Position numbers and translations under genes: made by a program. From NCBI GenBank assembly GCA_016706275.1, contig JADJJY010000003.1, positions 186,001 through 250,000 on the forward strand: 64,000 nucleotides of DNA. The letters are read 5' to 3'. The notes under the pieces were generated by a model. That model was not told the origin of the DNA. It was given only the letters and a program-made list of their open reading frames with translations, and ran no database searches. The DNA comes from Chloracidobacterium sp. (GTDB lineage: Bacteria > Acidobacteriota > Blastocatellia > Pyrinomonadales > Pyrinomonadaceae). This document shows, piece after piece, positions 53,192 to 61,187 of the stretch (the first letter of the stretch is position 1; every line of letters starts with the position of its first letter).

Positions 53192-54181
53192 ATGAAAATT
53201 CTTATCACCGGCGGTGCCGGCTTTGTAGGCAGCCATTTGGCTGACAAATTATTGGGCGAGGGCCATGAGATCACGGTCATCGATGACCTTTCGACGGGGC
53301 GATATGCAAATATCGCTCATCTTGAGGACCGCGAAGGTTTTCGCTTGATCATTGACACCGTTTTGAACGCCAAGTTGATGGAAGAGCTGATCCGCGATTC
53401 GGACCGCGTCTATCATATGGCGAGCGCCGTCGGTGTACGTCTGATCATGGAGCAGCCCGTCAAAACGATCGAGACGATCTTTCACGGCACGGATGTCGTG
53501 CTTGGAAACTGTTCGAAATACCGCAAACGTGTGCTCATCCCATCAACGAGCGAAGTGTATGGTAAGGGCCTCTCGCTGCCTTTCAAAGAAGAGGATGATC
53601 TGCTCACGGGTGCGACCGACAAGCATCGCTGGGCATACGCCTGTGCCAAGACTCTGGACGAATTTTTGGCTCTGGCCCATTTCAAAGAGACCCAGTTGCA
53701 GGTCGTCGTCGCACGTCTCTTTAACACCGTCGGCCCGCGTCAAACCGGGCAATACGGAATGGTCGTGCCGCGATTTGTTAAGGCTGCTCTCAAAAACGAA
53801 ACGATCGAGGTTCACGGTGATGGCACACAATCGCGCTGCTTTGGCCACGTCACGGATGTCGTTAATGGATTAACCAAACTGATCGAGACGCCGTCATGTT
53901 TTGGCCAGGTCGTCAACCTCGGCAGCGACAGCGAAGTCTCGATCATTAAGCTTGCCGAAACCGCGATGTCGATGACCGGCAGCACCAGCGAGATCCGCTA
54001 TATTCCGTACAGCGAGGCGTACGGTGAGGGATTTGAGGACATGCAGCGGCGTGTCCCGAGTCTCGAAAAGGCAAAACGGCTGATCGGCTACCAGCCAACC
54101 CGAACGCTCGAAGACATCATCAATGATGTAGCGGCAGAAATGCGTTCACAGGCTGCTCCGACATTGCATGCACAGAATTAG
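53192..54181 (+). CDS. NAD-dependent sugar epimerase/dehydratase
   Basis: A 329-aa extended SDR. NAD-binding GGAGFVGSHLADKLL, catalytic Ser in PSTSEVYG, catalytic Tyr/Lys in WAYACAKTLDE, and substrate-pocket ARLFNTVGPRQTGQYGMVVPRF, GDGTQSRCFGHVTDVV. The pattern is near UDP-glucose 4-epimerase and UDP-glucuronate decarboxylase-like proteins; exact reaction unclear. Overlaps the next gene by 14 nt. Confidence 0.85.
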   Translation: MKILITGGAGFVGSHLADKLLGEGHEITVIDDLSTGRYANIAHLEDREGFRLIIDTVLNAKLMEELIRDSDRVYHMASAVGVRLIMEQPVKTIETIFHGTDVVLGNCSKYRKRVLIPSTSEVYGKGLSLPFKEEDDLLTGATDKHRWAYACAKTLDEFLALAHFKETQLQVVVARLFNTVGPRQTGQYGMVVPRFVKAALKNETIEVHGDGTQSRCFGHVTDVVNGLTKLIETPSCFGQVVNLGSDSEVSIIKLAETAMSMTGSTSEIRYIPYSEAYGEGFEDMQRRVPSLEKAKRLIGYQPTRTLEDIINDVAAEMRSQAAPTLHAQN

Positions 54182-54809
54182 TAAAAGATATTTTCGTTTA
54201 GCGGTCTGCACATTGCTGGCCGCTTCTTGTCTGTTGCTTACGGCTTACGCCCAAAATACGGGTGGAGCTAAGGGCAAAGTTCGCAATTTACGCGGCGATT
54301 CGCTCAGCGGGGCGACCGTTACGGCACGGCTTAACGGCAAAGATGTCGCCAGTGCGAATACCAACGGGAAGGGCGAATTTGTCATTACGGGGCTCGAATC
54401 CGGCGTTTATAATTTCGTTTTCGATGCTAAAGGCTATGCGACGGGTATCAAATACGGCGTCGAGGTCAAAAGTGGTAAGACGCGAGACCTCGGCGGCAAC
54501 CTCATACTGATGGTCGATCGCGGCTCCCGAGTTGTCATTCAGGGCAGCGTTTTCTTTAAGGACGGCACCAGCGTAACGGCGGCAAAGGTCACCGTCGATA
54601 AAGTAAATGCCGAGGGCGGCACTCAAAGACTCGGCAGCGGTTTTACCAACGTAAGCGGCGAATTCACATTCTCTCAGCCCGAGGGCCGTGCAAAATACCG
54701 CATTACAGCCACATACAAAGACTCGACCGCCAGTAAAGAGATCGAGGTTGAAACCGCCGCGATCTACCGCACGGCGATCTCACTCGACATCAACCGCGAT
54801 GAGAAATAG
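54168..54809 (+). CDS. exported carboxypeptidase-regulatory-like domain protein
   Basis: A 213-aa exported protein (signal peptide LAVCTLLAASCLLLTAYAQ). Two CarboxypepD-regulatory-like beta-sandwich domains: GKVRNLRGDSLSGATVTARLNG with NGKGEFVITGLESGVYNFVFDAKGY, and GSVFFKDGTSVTAAKVTV with VSGEFTFSQPEGRAKYRITATY. Such modules sit on the cell surface or in the periplasm. Co-transcribed with the SDR genes by overlap. Confidence 0.8.
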   Translation: MHRISKRYFRLAVCTLLAASCLLLTAYAQNTGGAKGKVRNLRGDSLSGATVTARLNGKDVASANTNGKGEFVITGLESGVYNFVFDAKGYATGIKYGVEVKSGKTRDLGGNLILMVDRGSRVVIQGSVFFKDGTSVTAAKVTVDKVNAEGGTQRLGSGFTNVSGEFTFSQPEGRAKYRITATYKDSTASKEIEVETAAIYRTAISLDINRDEK

Positions 54810-54864
54810 ACGAAACATTGCGGGCAGATCAATTAATAAAAACAGTTTAGCGAGGAGCAAATAA

Positions 54865-55386
54865 ATGAAGAGTTTACTCAGATACAGTATCGGTTTGTTA
54901 AGTTTAGGTCTTGTGTTGACTTTTGTGGGTGCTGTTTCGGTACAAGCACAGACCGACAAGGATATTACCGAGATCCGCTCCCAGGTGGCGGCGATCAACA
55001 AAGGTGCCGCGAAATACAAGAAAGTGACAAAAGACGTCGATGATATTTCGCTCGAAGGTGCCGAGGCGACATATTACCGCTCAGGCGAAGATCTGAAAAA
55101 GATCACGACGAAAATGTATGGCGAAACCTATAAAGCGACCGGTGAATTTTATTATCGGGATGGCGAACTGATATTTGGCTATATCAGACACAGTCAATAT
55201 GACACCCAGATCGGCCTGAGCAACCCGGTAAAAGTCATTCGCGTCGAAGAGCGAAGATATTATTTCGCAGGTGGAGTGTTGATAAGGCTAATGGTTGGAA
55301 AAAAGACCTTGAAGTCAGACAGCGAAAAATATTCGCAGTTGAAAGACGAAATAATTGATATCTCTGGCAAATTAACTGCGCAGTAA
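54865..55386 (+). CDS. exported protein of unknown function
   Basis: A 173-aa protein with GAGGAG about seven nt before the ATG and a signal peptide ending VSVQAQ. The mature part begins DKDITEIRSQVAAINKGAAKYKK and then forms beta strands (ATYYRSGEDLKKITTKMYGET, GEFYYRDGELIFGYIRHSQY). The pattern looks like a small periplasmic beta-fold. No family recognised. Confidence 0.72.
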   Translation: MKSLLRYSIGLLSLGLVLTFVGAVSVQAQTDKDITEIRSQVAAINKGAAKYKKVTKDVDDISLEGAEATYYRSGEDLKKITTKMYGETYKATGEFYYRDGELIFGYIRHSQYDTQIGLSNPVKVIRVEERRYYFAGGVLIRLMVGKKTLKSDSEKYSQLKDEIIDISGKLTAQ

Positions 55387-55413
55387 ACGTCGCTCAGTAA
55401 TTGCGATCCGAAG

Positions 55414-55848
55414 CTAATTTATTGTTTCGGTGATCTCCTCGGCTGGACGCATCGAATCGAGGTTTTCTGAGTCGGTGATGATGAGCGGAAATTCCTCTAA
55501 CACTACCGTATTTGCTATCGTCTGGACCCAGTAGGTGCCGGGGTTAGAGAAAACGACATTTACAAAAAAGCTGACGTTGTCGGTAAAGCCGCCACCCGCA
55601 AGGTCGATCTGGGTCGGCTGTGAGGTGACGATGAGGTCGGACTTGTCGGGCGACAGGATGCGGACCTCGGTCTCGTGATTTCCCTGTCCGCTCCAGTGGT
55701 TGATGACAGCAAATTTGATCAGCGACACGGGCAATTTCTCGACCATGATGTTCTGAAAAACACCCATCAGCGATATCTTGTTGCCCATCTCGATACGCAC
55801 GTCGTCGCAAAGCAAAGTGTATAGAAGTCTTAAATTTCCGTCTGTCAT
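55414..55848 (-). CDS. DUF6941-like protein
   Basis: A 144-aa cytosolic protein with AAAGGA before the ATG. LLYTLLCDDVRIEMGNKISLMGVFQNI and VNVVFSNPGTYWVQTIANTVVLEEFPLII match what I know of the DUF6941 group. Compact beta-sandwich expected. Function unknown. Confidence 0.7.
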   Translation of the reverse strand: MTDGNLRLLYTLLCDDVRIEMGNKISLMGVFQNIMVEKLPVSLIKFAVINHWSGQGNHETEVRILSPDKSDLIVTSQPTQIDLAGGGFTDNVSFFVNVVFSNPGTYWVQTIANTVVLEEFPLIITDSENLDSMRPAEEITETIN

Positions 55849-55969
55849 CAGTATCCTTTTATGTCCGAATAAGAAAGCACCAATCGATGCGGCTTTCCAT
55901 TATCCCCTGTTTGTTTAGATTTTTACTTTTCCTAAACGACTGGTCAAGAGTATAATCCCGTAAAAGGCC

Positions 55970-56221
55970 ATGCTGTTTTACGCACTCATTGGATTATCGT
56001 TCGTCCTGCTGGGGATCACGGGGCTGCAGTTTACCTATATGTTTTACCTCGACCGTTTGCACACCGAGCGTAAAAAGTACCTCCGAGAGCTCGAAGCCAA
56101 AAACGCCAAACTTGCTGCGCAATTAGCCGATGCCAAAACCCGGATCGATCTGATCGAGGCTACCTATCCCGAAATAAAAAAAGATGATGAGGTTTGGGCC
56201 GAGGTAATCGAAGAGGCCTAG
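55970..56221 (+). CDS. small membrane protein with coiled coil
   Basis: An 83-aa protein: one helix in the membrane (LFYALIGLSFVLLGITGLQFTYMF) followed by a charged coiled coil (LHTERKKYLRELEAKNAKLAAQLADAKTRI, in heptads) and an acidic tail. Its TAG stop shares CTAG with the Smr gene. Function unknown. Confidence 0.7.
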   Translation: MLFYALIGLSFVLLGITGLQFTYMFYLDRLHTERKKYLRELEAKNAKLAAQLADAKTRIDLIEATYPEIKKDDEVWAEVIEEA

Positions 56222-56508
56222 ACGTCCAGCAACACTATCGTCGCCCCCCAACTGCCGGAAAACTCCGGCGCATTTTTGAACGACCGCACAAAATCAGTCT
56301 CCGACAAAACCTTTCGGACGATCTCACGCTGGACGCCCACGCCTTTGCCGTGGATGATCCGAACGGTCGCAAAACCTTTCTTGTGAGCCTCAACGAGATA
56401 AGCATCGACGACATTGCGAATGTCTTTGGGGCTAAACGAATGCAGGTCAAGCGAATCGGTGATCTCGATCTCCACCGGTTCCGGAAATGGACTTTCGTGC
56501 GTTTCCAC
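56218..56508 (-). CDS. Smr domain protein
   Basis: A 96-aa small MutS-related domain, a nuclease or nucleic-acid-binding fold also found at the end of MutS2. Motifs: SLDLHSFSPKDIRNVVDAYL, TVRIIHGKGVGVQREIV (HGKG loop), and SGSWGATIVLLDV at the end. GTG start overlapping the upstream stop by one base (TAGTG). Confidence 0.88.
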   Translation of the reverse strand: METHESPFPEPVEIEITDSLDLHSFSPKDIRNVVDAYLVEAHKKGFATVRIIHGKGVGVQREIVRKVLSETDFVRSFKNAPEFSGSWGATIVLLDV

Positions 56509-57644
56509 TATTTACCCTTTACCTCAGGTTGCTGATACTGGGCTATGTCCTCGGGCGGAGTCACCTTGAGCCGGTTCTTGTCCTTGAAGACGGTAAACGT
56601 CTTTTCGTCCATCGAACCTGACGGGCTGCGGAGCTTGACTGTAAAGGTCTTGTTGTCGCCCTTGCCCTCGACCTTGAGCGGCAGGCTGCCCCAATAGACC
56701 GTATTGGGCGGATTGCGCCAGACGGTGTAGTAGCTCTGATCGTATTTGTCGAAGGCAAGCACTAAAACGTTGTCGTAGTCAGGTTCGACCCCGTCGATCG
56801 GTTTCGACAAATTGTTACGGGACAGGATCACCCAACTGCCCGGGGCGAGCGATTTATCGCCCACGCCGACCTTGTTTGCCGCATCGGCATCGAGACGCTG
56901 CCAGGTCGTAAATTTGCGGTTATTAGCCTGAAAAAAGACGATATCGCTCGGAACTTGCAACTCGACCTGACGGCCAAATAGCCATCCCGCGGGTGCTGGC
57001 GACACAGACGGATCGAGCCGGACGAGATACCAGACATCGTATTTCTCATCCATCTTCTCAGGCTCGCCAACCTCCTTTGCCGATTCGATATCTTCGTTCT
57101 TAGACCGTTTGCCAGTTTTCTGCTGCCCTTTTGGGGCGTCGTCAACGTCCGGAACCTCTTGCTTGGGTACAAATTTCCACTGTATGATCTCAAACGTCGA
57201 GCCGTTGGCGAGCTTAAAGAGCACGTTTTCGGGATTCATATCTGACGCCGAGCGTAGATTGGAAGCCGAGCGGATAACACCGGCGGCCTGCGGAGCCTGA
57301 TCCTTAAAATCCTCAGCCAGCTTTTTTGAACGGGCAAGCGTATCGCTGGTGATGATATTTTGAGCCTCGATCCAGCCTTCGGTCAGGGCTTCGTCACGGG
57401 CACGGACGCGATACCACGGCACCTTTTCAAACTCGACCTGATCGACCACGTCAAGCTGGTCGCCGCGTTTGACCTCAAGCAGATCGGCCGCTACGACCGA
57501 GTACGAGGTGCGGATCTGTGCCGTTTTGGCGATCACCGTTGCCGTGTCAGTTGGCCCAAAAACCCCCGTGTCCAGCCAGCTACAACCTGCGTGTGTGAGG
57601 ACCGCCGCGATTACCGTGATTATGAAAAAAAACTTGATCTTCAT
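56508..57644 (-). CDS. lipoprotein with SH3-like domain
   Basis: A 378-aa predicted lipoprotein: lipobox THAGC after a hydrophobic stretch (FFIITVIAAVLTHAGC). Residues about 35-95 form a bacterial SH3-like domain (TVIAKTAQIRTSYSVVAADLLEVKRGDQLDVVDQ, WYRVRARDEALTEGWIEAQNI). A second SH3-like or beta domain follows (KYDVWYLVRLDPSVSPAPAGWLFGRQVEL). The C-terminus is beta-rich. Probably on the periplasmic face of a membrane. Coupled to the Smr gene. Confidence 0.8.
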   Translation of the reverse strand: MKIKFFFIITVIAAVLTHAGCSWLDTGVFGPTDTATVIAKTAQIRTSYSVVAADLLEVKRGDQLDVVDQVEFEKVPWYRVRARDEALTEGWIEAQNIITSDTLARSKKLAEDFKDQAPQAAGVIRSASNLRSASDMNPENVLFKLANGSTFEIIQWKFVPKQEVPDVDDAPKGQQKTGKRSKNEDIESAKEVGEPEKMDEKYDVWYLVRLDPSVSPAPAGWLFGRQVELQVPSDIVFFQANNRKFTTWQRLDADAANKVGVGDKSLAPGSWVILSRNNLSKPIDGVEPDYDNVLVLAFDKYDQSYYTVWRNPPNTVYWGSLPLKVEGKGDNKTFTVKLRSPSGSMDEKTFTVFKDKNRLKVTPPEDIAQYQQPEVKGK

Positions 57645-57651
57645 CTATTAT

Positions 57652-59118
57652 TTACTGTCGATTTCGCCAGTTATTATAACCCAACTTGTCCAATAAATCC
57701 TTTTGCCGCCCCGACGGTTTTGTGACAACGCGTAACACGGGCGTTGAATTTACCGTCGAGACCTCGATACCCGCCGCCGCTAGCATCGCCGGCCACTCAA
57801 ACTTATCAGCTCCCGTTATCATACGGTCAATGACGGGAACGAGTTCGGGATGCGATCTCATAATATTGAGTATCGCGGTAGTGCCATCGGTGCGGTCGGT
57901 TCCGCTACGATGTTTTTGAAAGATCTCGGCGACAAGCGTGTTGGTCGAAACTTTGCCCTTAGATTTCTCTAGCAATACGAGATCGCAAAGAAATGCCGCG
58001 AGCATTCCGCGAGCATAGACCTGTGTGTCCGAGCCGTTCCATCGGTTGTTCGACGCGTCGATCAGCGACCGACGTTGCGACCCGAAACTGTCAATAACTA
58101 TCGCCCGCGATAGCGTATCGAGATAATCCTCAAACCTCAGACGGTTGACAGCAACGCCGAGTTTTAGCGATTGATACAACGCAAACCCCTCGTAAAACCA
58201 ATCGTACCTGCCGCTGAGATTCACGCCGCTTGGTATCCACAGGTGAAATATCTCGTGCCTCAACTGCTCGTGCAAACGCTGTAAAGATTGCGATCTGAAA
58301 GGCATATCCGACGACGCGATCGTTACCGAGCCGCCGCGAGTGTCTGCTTCCCAATTGCCATGCGGGACATCGCCGGGAAATTTGAAGAAAGCGATCTGAG
58401 TGCTCTGGCTTGCCGACGAGCCAAATGTCTTTTGGTAACCGCCCATTATCTCGACCACCATTTTTGCGGCTTCGTCATCGGCAAATTGCCACTCGCCGGA
58501 GATCAGTATTTTTGACGCTCCGGCATTTACTTCACGCCAGTTCTTCCCAATGATAAACGACGCGTTTTCGATATTGGTGACTTCGAAAAAACCGTCTTTT
58601 GTTTGTCGCGCCGTCGAGAATATTTTCCATCCGGCGGGCAAACCGATCTTTACGCGTGCCGATATCATTTCGCCGCTGCTCTGCGGCATTAGGTCATCGA
58701 GCGTCAGTATCCCGGCGTCGCCAATGATCCACGAAACATGTGCCGCTGCCGATCGCTTACTGGGCGGCTTGAGATCCACCAAATATCGAAAAAGAGCAAT
58801 GTCGCCATCGGCGACGTACTCGCCGGCGTTAAATCGTTTGTTTGTAAGAGTTTTGCCATCGCGGTCGGCGAAACCAATATTTGAAATGCGTTCCGCCAAT
58901 CCTGTTACACCCGCGTATTCGGTCATAAGCGAGAAATTACGGGGATTTTTGCGGGGCTGATTTGAGGCATATTTGCCCTCGACTTCGACCGTCGTTGGCA
59001 GGTCAGATAAGAAACGGATACGAACTTCGACATCTTGAGCCAACGCAAATGTAAAGAATTGTAAAATCAGCACAAAAACGGCCGATATCTGAAAAATCGC
59101 TCTGGTTTTTTTTGACAT
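57652..59118 (-). CDS. M61-like exported metallopeptidase
   Basis: About 488 aa from ATG 59116-59118, with a signal peptide (ISAVFVLILQFFTFALAQ). Zinc-binding LRHEIFHLWIP (HExFHxW, as in M61 glycyl aminopeptidases) with a third ligand in YDWFYEGFALYQSLKLG. An N-terminal beta domain comes first, and the C-terminal region is helical. PDZ domain of typical M61 proteins was not recognised. Seven nt before the SH3-like lipoprotein gene. Confidence 0.82.
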   Translation of the reverse strand: MSKKTRAIFQISAVFVLILQFFTFALAQDVEVRIRFLSDLPTTVEVEGKYASNQPRKNPRNFSLMTEYAGVTGLAERISNIGFADRDGKTLTNKRFNAGEYVADGDIALFRYLVDLKPPSKRSAAAHVSWIIGDAGILTLDDLMPQSSGEMISARVKIGLPAGWKIFSTARQTKDGFFEVTNIENASFIIGKNWREVNAGASKILISGEWQFADDEAAKMVVEIMGGYQKTFGSSASQSTQIAFFKFPGDVPHGNWEADTRGGSVTIASSDMPFRSQSLQRLHEQLRHEIFHLWIPSGVNLSGRYDWFYEGFALYQSLKLGVAVNRLRFEDYLDTLSRAIVIDSFGSQRRSLIDASNNRWNGSDTQVYARGMLAAFLCDLVLLEKSKGKVSTNTLVAEIFQKHRSGTDRTDGTTAILNIMRSHPELVPVIDRMITGADKFEWPAMLAAAGIEVSTVNSTPVLRVVTKPSGRQKDLLDKLGYNNWRNRQ

Positions 59119-59173
59119 CGGCTGTAGTGCGGCAATAGAATGGTTGTTTGCTGTTATTAGGATAAGGGATTTT

Positions 59174-59251
59174 ATGAGTCTTATCAAAATCATTATCTAC
59201 GCGATGATCTTCGTGCTGAGCTTGCTGTTTTTGGGCAGATTCTTTTTTTAG
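59174..59251 (+). CDS. possible 25-residue membrane peptide
   Basis: MSLIKIIIYAMIFVLSLLFL then GRFFF, with AAGGG about five nt before the ATG. It is a single hydrophobic helix between divergent genes. Real small protein or chance; not decidable from sequence alone. Confidence 0.35.
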   Translation: MSLIKIIIYAMIFVLSLLFLGRFFF

Positions 59252-59331
59252 TCTTGTGGCGTACGGACGAACTTTTTGCCATCAAAAAAACAAGTTGCGG
59301 GTTAAATCCGCGCACCTAAACGATTTGTATT

Positions 59332-59359
59332 AAGGCGGTCCAGCGTGACCGCCTTTTTG
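59332..59359 (+). terminator. terminator-like hairpin abutting the purH start
   Basis: AAGGCGGTC and GACCGCCTT form a perfect 9-bp stem around a 6-nt loop, followed by TTTTGATTTT and then the purH ATG at 59365. There is no ribosome-binding site between hairpin and start codon. Confidence 0.75.
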
Positions 59360-59364
59360 ATTTT

Positions 59365-61038
59365 ATGAGTGAATTGCGAAAAATAACGCGGGCGCTATTG
59401 AGCGTATCGGACAAAACGGGATTGGTCGAATTTGCGAGCGATTTAGCTAGTCACGGCGTCGAGATCATCTCGACCGGCGGCACCGCCAAAGTCCTACGCG
59501 ATGCCGGGCTGACGGTTATGGACGTGTCCGAAGTCACCGGCTTTCCCGAAATGATGGACGGTCGCGTCAAAACGCTGCACCCCAAAATGCACGGAGCCTT
59601 TCTCGCCCTTCGCGACAACGCCGAACAAGTCGCTTCGATGAATGAGCACGGCATCACGCCGATCGACATGGTCGTAGTCAATCTTTATCCGTTTGAAGAA
59701 ACCGTTGCCAAGGACGGCGTGACGCTCGAAGACGCGGTCGAAAATATCGACATCGGCGGCCCGGCGATGATCCGCTCAGCATCGAAAAACTGGCGGGATG
59801 TCGCCGTTGTGACAGATGCACGTTTGTACGACGAGATAGCTGCGGAGCTACACGAGAACGACGGTTCGCTTTCTCTGGAAACACGTTCTCGTCTTGCCGC
59901 ACTCGCATACACACGCACCGCCGCATACGACCTCGCGATCTCATCGTATCTGGCGAAACAGCTCTCCAACGACGATCTAGAGCGCCTCGAACTGCTCAAT
60001 CCGCTCGGCCATCTTGCGTTCGTCGAACTAGAAGACGATCTTAGCACCCCTCCTTACGAAGGAGGGGTGTCAGACGCTTTGTCTGACGGGGTGGTTCTCT
60101 CCGAGTACAAGCTCATCGAGCTCGCCAAGGTCGCAGACCTCCGATACGGCGAGAATCCACATCAAAAAGCAGCTCTCTATTCGACCGACGGAGGCGGTAT
60201 CGCCGGAGCCGAGCAGCTTCACGGCAAAGAAATGTCGTTCAACAACTACGTCGATGCCGAAGCGGCGTGGAACCTCGTTCAGGATTTTGACCAGCGTGCC
60301 GTCGCGATCATCAAACACACAAACCCGTCCGGCGTCGGGACAGGCTCGACTAACGAGGAAGCTTACAAACTTGCCCTTGCTACCGATCCGGTCTCAGCGT
60401 TTGGCGGCATCGTCGCTTTTAACAACAAAGTTGATGCGGACGTCGCCAAACACCTCATCGAAGTTTTCTCCGAGGTGATCGTCGCCCCTGATTACGACGA
60501 CGACGCTCTTGAAATATTCAAAAGCAAAAAGAACCTACGTGTTTTGTCGGTAGCGTCAGCGTCAGCCGACGCGTCGCTCGAATTCAAGCAAATATCGGGC
60601 GGATTTTTAGTTCAGGATCGCGATGTCCATCAACTAAAAACTAGCGACCTTACCATCGTCACGAAACGCCACCCAACCGACGACGAACTTGCCGCCATGC
60701 AGCTCGCTTGGACAGTCTGCAAACACGTCAAATCGAACGCCATCGTCTTTGCGAATGGTCATCAAACACTTGGCGTGGGTGCCGGACAGATGAACCGCGT
60801 CGATTCCGTTCGTATCGCGGCGATGCGTGCCGAAAGATTTGACCTGCCGCTCGCGGGCTCGGTGCTCGCATCAGACGCCTTTTTCCCTTTCCGCGATAAC
60901 GTTGACGAAGCCGCAAGTTTTGGCGTCTCGGCGATCATCCAGCCCGGCGGCTCGATCAAAGACGACGAGTCGATCGCCGCCGCCAACGAACACAATATCG
61001 CCATGGCATTCACCGGGATCAGACATTTTAAACATTGA
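59365..61038 (+). CDS. purH: bifunctional AICAR formyltransferase/IMP cyclohydrolase
   Basis: Last two steps of de novo IMP synthesis; 557 aa. Cyclohydrolase domain: RALLSVSDKTGLVEFASDL, TGFPEMMDGRVKTLHPK, NLYPFEETV, NIDIGGPAMIRSA. Transformylase domain: DLRYGENPHQKAALY, AIIKHTNPSGVG, AFGGIVAFN, CKHVKSNAIVFA, ASDAFFPFRDNVDEAA. The junction carries the 58-bp double-hairpin element, read as TPPYEGGVSDALSDGVVLSE, just before the transformylase start; most PurH proteins are shorter here. Regulation may involve the hairpin directly upstream. Confidence 0.96.
   Translation: MSELRKITRALLSVSDKTGLVEFASDLASHGVEIISTGGTAKVLRDAGLTVMDVSEVTGFPEMMDGRVKTLHPKMHGAFLALRDNAEQVASMNEHGITPIDMVVVNLYPFEETVAKDGVTLEDAVENIDIGGPAMIRSASKNWRDVAVVTDARLYDEIAAELHENDGSLSLETRSRLAALAYTRTAAYDLAISSYLAKQLSNDDLERLELLNPLGHLAFVELEDDLSTPPYEGGVSDALSDGVVLSEYKLIELAKVADLRYGENPHQKAALYSTDGGGIAGAEQLHGKEMSFNNYVDAEAAWNLVQDFDQRAVAIIKHTNPSGVGTGSTNEEAYKLALATDPVSAFGGIVAFNNKVDADVAKHLIEVFSEVIVAPDYDDDALEIFKSKKNLRVLSVASASADASLEFKQISGGFLVQDRDVHQLKTSDLTIVTKRHPTDDELAAMQLAWTVCKHVKSNAIVFANGHQTLGVGAGQMNRVDSVRIAAMRAERFDLPLAGSVLASDAFFPFRDNVDEAASFGVSAIIQPGGSIKDDESIAAANEHNIAMAFTGIRHFKH
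60047..60104 (+). repeat. 58-bp double-hairpin element inside purH
   Basis: Hairpin 1: ACCCCTCCTT-ACG-AAGGAGGGGT (10 bp with the flanking A). Hairpin 2: GTCAGAC-GCTTT-GTCTGAC (7 bp). Compared with the dnaE2 copy, one pair in stem 2 changes from C:G to A:T on both sides. Same reading frame in both genes. Confidence 0.92.
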
Positions 61039-61052
61039 GCCCTAAAAAATGC

Positions 61053-61081
61053 TTGACAACATCTGGTAGTAGTGTTAAAAC
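61053..61081 (+). promoter_or_regulatory. probable sigma-70 promoter of the SnoaL-like lipoprotein gene
   Basis: TTGACA (61053-61058), 17-nt spacer, TAAAAC (61076-61081; 4 of 6 to consensus). It lies about 107 nt upstream of the ATG. Confidence 0.5.
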
Positions 61082-61187
61082 TATACCCAATTAGGACGAC
61101 TGAAGGAACGCTCGACAGGTTTTATCTTACTGAAGAAACCCTAGGGCTTTTGTGCTTTTAATTCAATAATTTTCTAGGAGAAATACA

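Noticed and set aside
59252..59331. Purine riboswitch in the purH leader
   Set aside because: The leader before the hairpin is only about 80 nt and I could not build a three-way junction or known aptamer core.
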